Assembly (NCBI GenBank): GCA_003313425.1
Contig: NHZP01000021.1
Span: 992,001-1,056,000 of the forward strand
Origin: Pseudopyrenochaeta lycopersici
Lineage: Eukaryota; Ascomycota; Dothideomycetes; Pleosporales; Pseudopyrenochaetaceae
Direction of reading: 5' to 3'
DNA length: 64,000 nucleotides
Shown: piece after piece, positions 57,801 through 64,000 of the stretch
Numbering within the stretch: the first letter of the stretch is position 1
How the letters are laid out: each line of letters opens with the position of its first letter
Position numbers and translations under genes: made by a program
The notes under the pieces: model-generated
Told to the model about the DNA's origin: nothing
The model's database searches: none
The model's input: only the letters and a program-made list of their open reading frames with translations

Positions 57801-59264
57801 AGATAGTCGCGCAACGCGGAGTTACGCTTATTCTTAATTTCTTACAATAAACCTTCTAAGGTCTTGTAGTCAGCGACGAGCTTATTCTACTGCTCGCTAA
57901 GCTTATTATATTCTTTAACTAGCTTATCCTTTTATTAAGTAAAGCTGCATTATTATTTAGTTAGTTCCTGCTTTAGAGTAAAAGCGTTAAGGTAGTGTAT
58001 CTCTAATAACTTCTTATCCTCGTTAAGAGTATATAGGGCACACCTAAATAGTGTTATTAGGCGTGCAAGTTGCGTAGGCTTAAGGCTTAAGAACTTACTA
58101 GGGTAGTTCTTTATAAGCTAGATACCTAAGGGTGCTAATTACTGAATAGAAGCAGGTAGACTTAAGCTCGCAGATAGTAGTAAACTTAGAAGGCTACCTA
58201 GAGGAAGATAGTTATTAAAGTCCTTAGGGAGACCTAGATTAGTAGCTTCCTTACGTAGCTGCATCTAATAAGCTCCCTTAGCACGCTGTGTTGTATCGCG
58301 AGAGAAGGAATATAGATTAACTTCCTTAGTTAATAAGTTAGCGCAGGAGCTTATCAGCGCAAATTTAAGGTACTCTACGTCTTTAATAATAGGGTTTTCT
58401 AAGATAACTAGTTCTAAATCCTCTATAGCCTTATTCTTATTCTTCTCCTAGCGTTAATAAGCCTTTTCCCTAAGTTAATCACGAGCCGCCTGTGTTTTAG
58501 CTGACGCGTTGTCTTTCTAATAGGCTTAAAATTTGGGCCGCTAGCTAGAGGACCCTTCGTTGTAAGAGCTGTCTGCTATTAGGCTGAACAAAGAAGGTTA
58601 GATAGAAGTAAGAGTAGCTGTAGTAGTAAAAGTAAAAGTTAAAGTAAAACTAGAGGGAATCCTTAAGCTTTAGTAAGCAGACTTAAGATTTAACTGTTAG
58701 TTAAGTAGTGTTATTAGTTAAGTAAGGTTACTAGGACTAGGACAAATACTTAGGAGTATCATGCACAGGCTAAGTTTAGAGAATTACCTAATTAGGAAGT
58801 TTTAGAGGGTAAATACGTGCTTAAGGCAGCACGTACGCGAAATTAAAACACACGCACAGACTATAGTGTATAAAAGTAGGAATAATCCCTAGAGTGTTCC
58901 TATTTAAGGAAGGGAATAATAGGACGTGTCTTATTAATAATAATCCTAGCGTTTAGGTAGCGTAAAGCGCAGGCACTAAGGTGCAAAATAGGTTACTAGT
59001 AAGGAAACCTAGCAAATTCTAGGCTATTCTAAAGCTTAACTAAGGGGGAATAGCTTATAAAATTTTGGCTAAACTGGCAGCAGAGGATAGCACTGTAAAT
59101 TAACTATCGTGCGAGGGCTATCCTAAAGCTTAACTAAGGGGGGATAGGATCTGGTCCTAGTACGTTAGTACCACCTTACTATTAAACTTACCTAAGAGGT
59201 AACAGCTTAAGCAACTGTATATTAACCACGGAGAGGAGCTAAAGCGCTGTGTAATCTGCTATTA
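51892..59264 (-). pseudogene. C gag-pol with chromodomain, RIP-degraded
   Basis: On the minus strand, reverse transcriptase spans about 55500-55090: KFNVVHAFY, IKPSLEWLTAFSTR, then YLDNILVF, where the second catalytic Asp has become Asn. The integrase region lies to the left, roughly 54000-52800. The C-terminus at about 52570-52370 is an almost undamaged chromodomain-like segment: EWLVDDFLDCQQTS, KWQYLIKWTRYPKPTWHPA, NNYDAYLFYW. Chromodomains steer integration towards histone-marked chromatin. The gag region is approximately 58700-57000, poorly preserved. Stops are TAA/TAG. Confidence 0.8.
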
Positions 59265-59603
59265 TGTAAGGCAGTTAACGCGTATAGTTAGGACAGTCTT
59301 AGTTAAAGAAACTTAATTTAAAAGGAAATGGATAAAATAGCAGATACCTCTTACCTTCGGGGGAGAGGTGCTGCCTATATACATGAGCTAGAGCAGGCTG
59401 GTCCCGATCTAGTTACCTAGCTTGGTGAAAGGTAAGAGGTAACAGTTACCTTTCACCTGCGTCTAGTAACTTGGCAGGATTGTTACCTTTCACCTGCGTC
59501 TAGTAACTTGGCAGGATCGTTACCTTTCACCTGCGTCTAGTAACTTGGAAGGATTGAACCCTTTCACCTGCGTCTAGTAACCTAAAAGGATTGAACCCTG
59601 ACA
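59265..59603 (-). repeat. 5' LTR of C (right copy)
   Basis: 339 bp, also four 37-bp units. It differs from the left LTR mainly by transitions (for example acgcgtatagttagg against acacgcacagttggg) and is followed by the duplication tctaa. Confidence 0.92.
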
Positions 59604-59608
59604 TCTAA

Positions 59609-59971
59609 TAAGGTTAGCTATCTTTAGTAATTCCTAGTATTCTATAGCAAGGTTAGCTATCTAGTATAATGTATATAGTTAGGTTACGTATTAAATAATC
59701 TCTAAGGATAGAATAAGGAACGTAGTCTTCCTAGTATTAGATCTAACGCCCTTTTACCTAAGTACAGTAGTAGTAGATTCTAATAACTTAGAAAACTAGA
59801 TACAAGCGCACAGATAGGGGAAGTGCGTTCGCATACTAACATTAACACCCTAGAAAATAAAGATATTAGCGACATTGCTTAAGCTAAGCACTATTAGGAA
59901 GTCTACCTTATTAATAATAAGTTAGATTTTAGAGACTTTTCGCACTTATTTACTACACAAGACAGAAGTAA
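59609..59971 (+). pseudogene. D2 element internal region, part 3, RIP-degraded
   Basis: Sequence that resumes after element C. The joined codons continue ANLIRLAI and then read as a protein-like frame (LVLDLTPFYLST, KIKILATLLKLSTIRKS) up to the A4 LTR. Too short and damaged to identify a domain. Confidence 0.5.
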
Positions 59972-60221
59972 TGTAATAGGCTGCGCCCTTTAAGCAGGAG
60001 AAGCTTCGCTACTATCGCACGGGGAAAGAACTCCTTAATCTCCTCTGCCCCCTTTTCTTATTAGCTTGTACAAGTTAGCAGCTAGAGGAGCACGTTCCTC
60101 TTTGCTTGTACGAACATATATATATATCCTCTAAGGATACCTGTAACCTCTTCTCTATCTTTCTCCTTCTGTAGTATAGGACAAATGCACACTTGTTAGT
60201 CAGGCCTCTTCGCCCATAACA
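59972..60221 (+). repeat. 5' LTR of A4
   Basis: 250 bp, TGTAATAGGCTGCG to CCCATAACA, closest to an undamaged family A LTR. Confidence 0.93.
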
Positions 60222-60252
60222 TAAGGAGAAAGATTAATAACCTAAAAAAATA

Positions 60253-63200
60253 ATGGACGGACACTAAGGGCCCTTAAACCAACAAGCGTACGAGCTACAA
60301 CAAGAGCACCAGATGCAGATGACAGGAGCCTTAGGACAGCAGCAACACCAGCTGCACCAGCACGCACCTCAGCAACACTAGTTGCATCAGCACGACCCCC
60401 GACAACTACGCAATAACCAACCCTTAGCAGAAGATCTATTAGCAACAGTTAACTCCTTACGAGACAGCCTTAATGAGTTAGCTAGTTAACAGTAGAGCCA
60501 GCCGTACGAGTTATTGCAGAACCAAGTTTAGGAGCTAAAGAACTTAGTCGCCGAATTAAGCAGTGCACAGACAGCACGCACGGTCTCTACCCCCTTTTTA
60601 ACAGAATAGTAAGACTCTCCTATATAAGAGACTAGGAAACTAAGACTACTAAATATAGAAGTCTTTAAGAAAGGCTTATATAAGTAATATCTTTAATAGA
60701 AAATAAAGGTCTAAGTAAAGCTGTATAGAGACTGTGCAGCCTACCTAGACAATAATAGTAGAGTGAATTACGTTATTACTCGTACGATAGGCTAAGCGTT
60801 TAACGCCCTTAGCCTATATATAATAAACCTTATAAATAGGCTAGTAACACTATCCCTCTTTAAGCTATAGTCCTACCTTAATAACTTCTTTAAGGACTCT
60901 ATAGTAAGAGAGAAAGCCCTTAAATACCTCTGTATAACTAAGTAAGGAAGAATAGAATTTAACCTTTATGTCTAAGCGTTTAACCTTAAGCTCTTTAAAG
61001 CTAGGTTAGATAACGTAAGCTACGTTTAGAAGATTAACTATCTTAAGAGCAGCTTAAATAGTAAGCTGCTAAAGACCTAAGCAGGTTATTAACTACTATT
61101 TAGAGAAACGTATAAAGAGTTTATATAATAGACTAGAGTAACCTAGGAAAATTTAAGAGCTATAGAGAGAATTACTATAAGTAAGAGCTATATAAGTAAA
61201 GCGTATAATACGTAGAGCTAACTAATAACCTAAAGAGATAATAATAAGATAGACTAGATAACTTCTATAGGAGCTTACTAGCTCTGTGCGAAACCTAGAA
61301 AAGAATTCTAGGGAACACGTAAATAGGTCTAAGAAAGAAAAGAGAACAGCGCCTATTTAAGGTGTAGTCTGTACGACTACTAAGTAGCCTAGTGTATAAT
61401 AAAGTTATTAAATAGCTAAGAAGGCTATTATATAAGATAGGTTAATAAACCTGTAAAACCTATAAAGATTATATCTGTAACTACTAAATAAGTAACAGAA
61501 TCCCTATCCTCCTTAGATAAGGGAAAAGAGTAGCTCTAGCACGAAGTTGTGTGCTAGAGCCTGCATAAGTCTAAAACCCTATACAAATAATAAAGTTACT
61601 TTTACTATAGCTAGTAACTATAAAACCTATATCTATAAATATTATTATTAATTCTGTATAACTAGCTACTACTATAATTAATAATAGTTACTGTACCTAC
61701 TATTTATTAAGTAAGAAACTTATAAGAGACTTAAACTTACTACGTATTAAGATCCTCCCTATTAAGATTAAAGGGGTAAATAAATAAAAGAGTATAGTAT
61801 TGTATGTTACTAAATTTTTATTAGACGTAGGAGGAATACAGTAGCACGCAGCTGCGTATATTACCCTAACTACTTACTAATATAACATAATCCTTAGGAA
61901 GACTTAGTTAGAGAGTATTAAAGGCGTTATTAACGTAGAGAAGAAACTTCTATACCTAAAAGTATATAAGGTTACTATACGTAGTATAGAATACGCTACC
62001 CTAGACTTTAGCTATACTTTAGTATTAGCTGTAGCTTTCTAACACTACGTATAATACTATAGATAAAGCTATAGTAAGACTTAAATCTTTACTATAAGCC
62101 TAAGGGATATTAAGAAAGTACTACGCCTAAAGGTCTAGAAAATACTATAGGAAATATATAACGCCTTACTAGCTTACATACAACCTTATCTAAAGATATT
62201 CCTACCTAAGGAAAGAAATAAGCTACCCTTATAGTAAGGCCTATAATAAGACTACGTAATAGAGTTAGAAGAGAAGGATAGACAGAAGCTAGAGATACTG
62301 TACAGTCCTCTCTACGTAATATTAAGAGATAAACTCTTAGTACTAAGGAAGACGCTATTAGACCTCCTAGATAAAGAGTTTATCTGTGTAAGCAGCTTAC
62401 TAGCAGCCTTACCCGTACTATTCGTACGTAAGCTAGGAGGAGGACTATAATTCTATGTAGACTACAGAGCTCTTAACGCCCTAACTAAGAAGGACTGTTA
62501 CCTACTACCTCTTATACGTAAGACGTTAAACTAAATTAGACAAGCTGTATAGTATACTAAGCTAGACGTTACTACAGCATTCTATAAGATAAGGATAAGC
62601 AAAGGATTAGAATAGAGAACTGCGTTTTAAATATAATTTAGATTATATAAGTAGCTAGTAACGCCTTTTAGCTTAGTAAATGTACTAAGTACCTTCTAGA
62701 AGTATATTAACTAGGCCCTACAAGACTTCTTAGACAACTTTACCTCTATATACCTAGATAATATCCTTATCTTTACTAAAGGATCCCTCTCTTAGTACTA
62801 CGCCTACGTATAAAAAGTATTAGATTACCTATAAGAAGCAGGACTACACCTAAAACTAAGTAAGTGCGAGTTTAATATTTAGTGTATAAAGTACCTTAGC
62901 TTTATCTTAGAAGTATAGAAGAGTATATCTATAGACTCTAAGAAAGTCTAAGCTATTTAAGAATAAGAGGCCTTAATAATAGTTAAAGGCGTATAAAGAT
63001 TCTTAGGGTTTACTAACTTCTATAGACGCTTTATCCTAAACTTCTCTTAATTAGTAGAGCCTCTTATACAGCTAATAAGAAAAGAAGAGAAATTCCTATA
63101 GGATACAGAATAAGAGTAAAGTTTCTAAGCTCTTAAGAATGTATTCTTAGCAGATAAAGTCCTTATTACTTTCTTACCTAAATAATAGATAATAGTAGAA

Positions 63201-64000
63201 TATAACTCCTTAAGCTTTACTATAGGTAGGGTACTATTATAAGAAGATAAGTAAGGAACTCTTTATATAGTAGCTTACCTCTTAAGGAAATTTCTAGCGT
63301 ATAAGAGTAACTACCTAATTTATAATAAGGAGTTACTAGTAGTTATTACATGCCTAAATAAATAGGACGCAGAACTCTGTAGTGTATAAGAATTTAAAGT
63401 AATTACTAACTATAAGAACCTAGAGTACTTTATAAAGAAGTAAAAGATAACAGAATAATATAATAATAGTTAGTCTACCTATTACAGTTTAATAATATAA
63501 AGCTACAGTACTGTCTAGGTAAAGAGAATACCTAAGCGAACGCACTATCTAGAAGAGACTAGGACCTACTATAAGGAACAGACAACAGCTGCCTAGTAAG
63601 CAGAGAGTTTATTATGTTAGTACTAGCCTAACAGTAAGATCTAACAGTTATAGGGGTTGTACAAACCCCTACGTTAACCCTTAATAGCTTAATTATAGCT
63701 AAGTCCCTACTAAAAGCTCTAATCCTTAAGGACTTAATTACTAAACACTAGGACTAAGCTATATAAGATAACTTAACTTATTAGGAAGTCTACAACGCTA
63801 TAAAGCTAGGTACTAGGTTACTACCTAGTATAATAAAGAAACTTACTATATTACTAAGAGATTACATAATTAACTTAGAGAGAAAGCTCTAATAGAGATC
63901 TAGGATCTAGGTACCAAAAAATGAACCCCTTTATACAGAAATTATCTAGTAAGCATATCTAGCTATGCAAACAGGTTACCTAGGAAGAGAAGAAACGTAC
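60253..64000 (+). pseudogene. A4 gag-pol, RIP-degraded, incomplete
   Basis: Gag starts at the ATG at 60253. Its N-terminus is Gln/His-rich (for example QQQHQLHQHAPQQH) and fairly intact. The zinc knuckle near 61345-61395 reads YLRCSLYDYQVAQC, with the first Cys and the His both mutated to Tyr. RT is at about 62440-62800 (FYVDYRALNALTKKDCYLLP, YLDNILIFT). RNase H and the start of the integrase region follow, to the window end. The short minus-strand frame at 60242-60445 is antisense to gag. Confidence 0.85.

Larger units (their letters stand above)
51553..59603 (-). mobile_element. Complete Gypsy chromovirus C, inserted in the D2 element
   Basis: An 8051-bp element with 339-bp LTRs (51553-51891 and 59265-59603) and target duplication tctaa (51548-51552 and 59604-59608). 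A C-run just right of the left LTR (51895-51902) is the purine tract of a minus-strand element. Pol is read on the minus strand. The left internal end (about 52200-52750) is distinctly less RIPped than the rest. Confidence 0.93.
59972..64000 (+). mobile_element. Gypsy chromovirus A4, 5' part, runs off the right edge
   Basis: 250-bp LTR (59972-60221), then leader, gag and pol colinear with A1 and A2 and without the B or D1 insertions. The left flank agtaa (59967-59971) would be the target duplication. The first 350 bases after the LTR are the least RIPped of all copies. Confidence 0.9.

Noticed and set aside
1..64000. tRNA, rRNA or snRNA genes
   Set aside because: I looked for cloverleaf-like and conserved promoter sequences in the non-RIPped stretches and saw none I could support; a covariance-model scan would be decisive.

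Overview
The window looks like a filamentous ascomycete (Pezizomycotina) chromosome. The clues are short 46-67 nt spliceosomal introns, secreted flavin oxidases, a HET-domain remnant, Fot1/pogo transposons, and chromodomain Gypsy retrotransposons mutated almost wholly by transitions. Coding frames broken mainly by TAA/TAG where CAA/CAG (or TGG) is expected, together with TA-rich composition, are the mark of repeat-induced point mutation (RIP). I cannot name the species.

Layout. (1) 1-25589 is RIP-degraded nested transposons. A Gypsy gag on the minus strand (family F) runs off the left edge. Next comes a very long unidentified plus-strand frame (H), split by the chromovirus A1 (2327-17396, target duplication agaat). 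A1 itself holds a complete second chromovirus B (3569-11720, duplication cgaag), a solo LTR of family D (12961-13424, duplication ctag) and a solo LTR of Copia family E (16137-16259, duplication cctaa). Downstream are a second unidentified degenerate coding region (about 22950-24505) and a truncated minus-strand A3. (2) 26192-30189 holds two adjacent Fot1/pogo elements with different perfect 44-bp terminal repeats and TA duplications. One is RIP-killed; the other has an open 570-codon transposase. (3) 30192-36627 is a normal-GC, non-RIPped gene island. It contains a small hypothetical membrane ORF, the C-terminal piece of a Pho90/SLC13-type transporter, the N-terminal scrap of a HET gene, and two divergently transcribed secreted FAD-linked oxidases with complete exon structures. 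A solo LTR of family C (36628-36929, duplication cgccc) lies at its right border. (4) 37262-64000 is a second nested block. A2 (from 37727) is interrupted by an LTR and internal region of family D. The D element in turn holds a solo C LTR (duplication aattc), a complete minus-strand Copia element E (44597-50030, duplication gaaga), a complete minus-strand chromovirus C (51553-59603, duplication tctaa) and a fourth A copy (A4) that runs off the right edge.

Biologically, the only genes that look functional are the two flavin oxidases, probably the open pogo transposase, and less certainly the small ORF at 30301. Everything else is retroelement sequence. Its target duplications allow the insertion order to be read directly. 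All three Gypsy families whose C-terminus can be read (A, B, C) carry a chromodomain-like C-terminus, which fits their piling up in one heterochromatin-like block.

All calls come from reading the sequence by eye. Positions of LTR ends, TIR ends, duplications and exon borders were counted from the sequence. Domain limits inside RIPped elements are approximate, and family names come from recognised motifs, not from a search.
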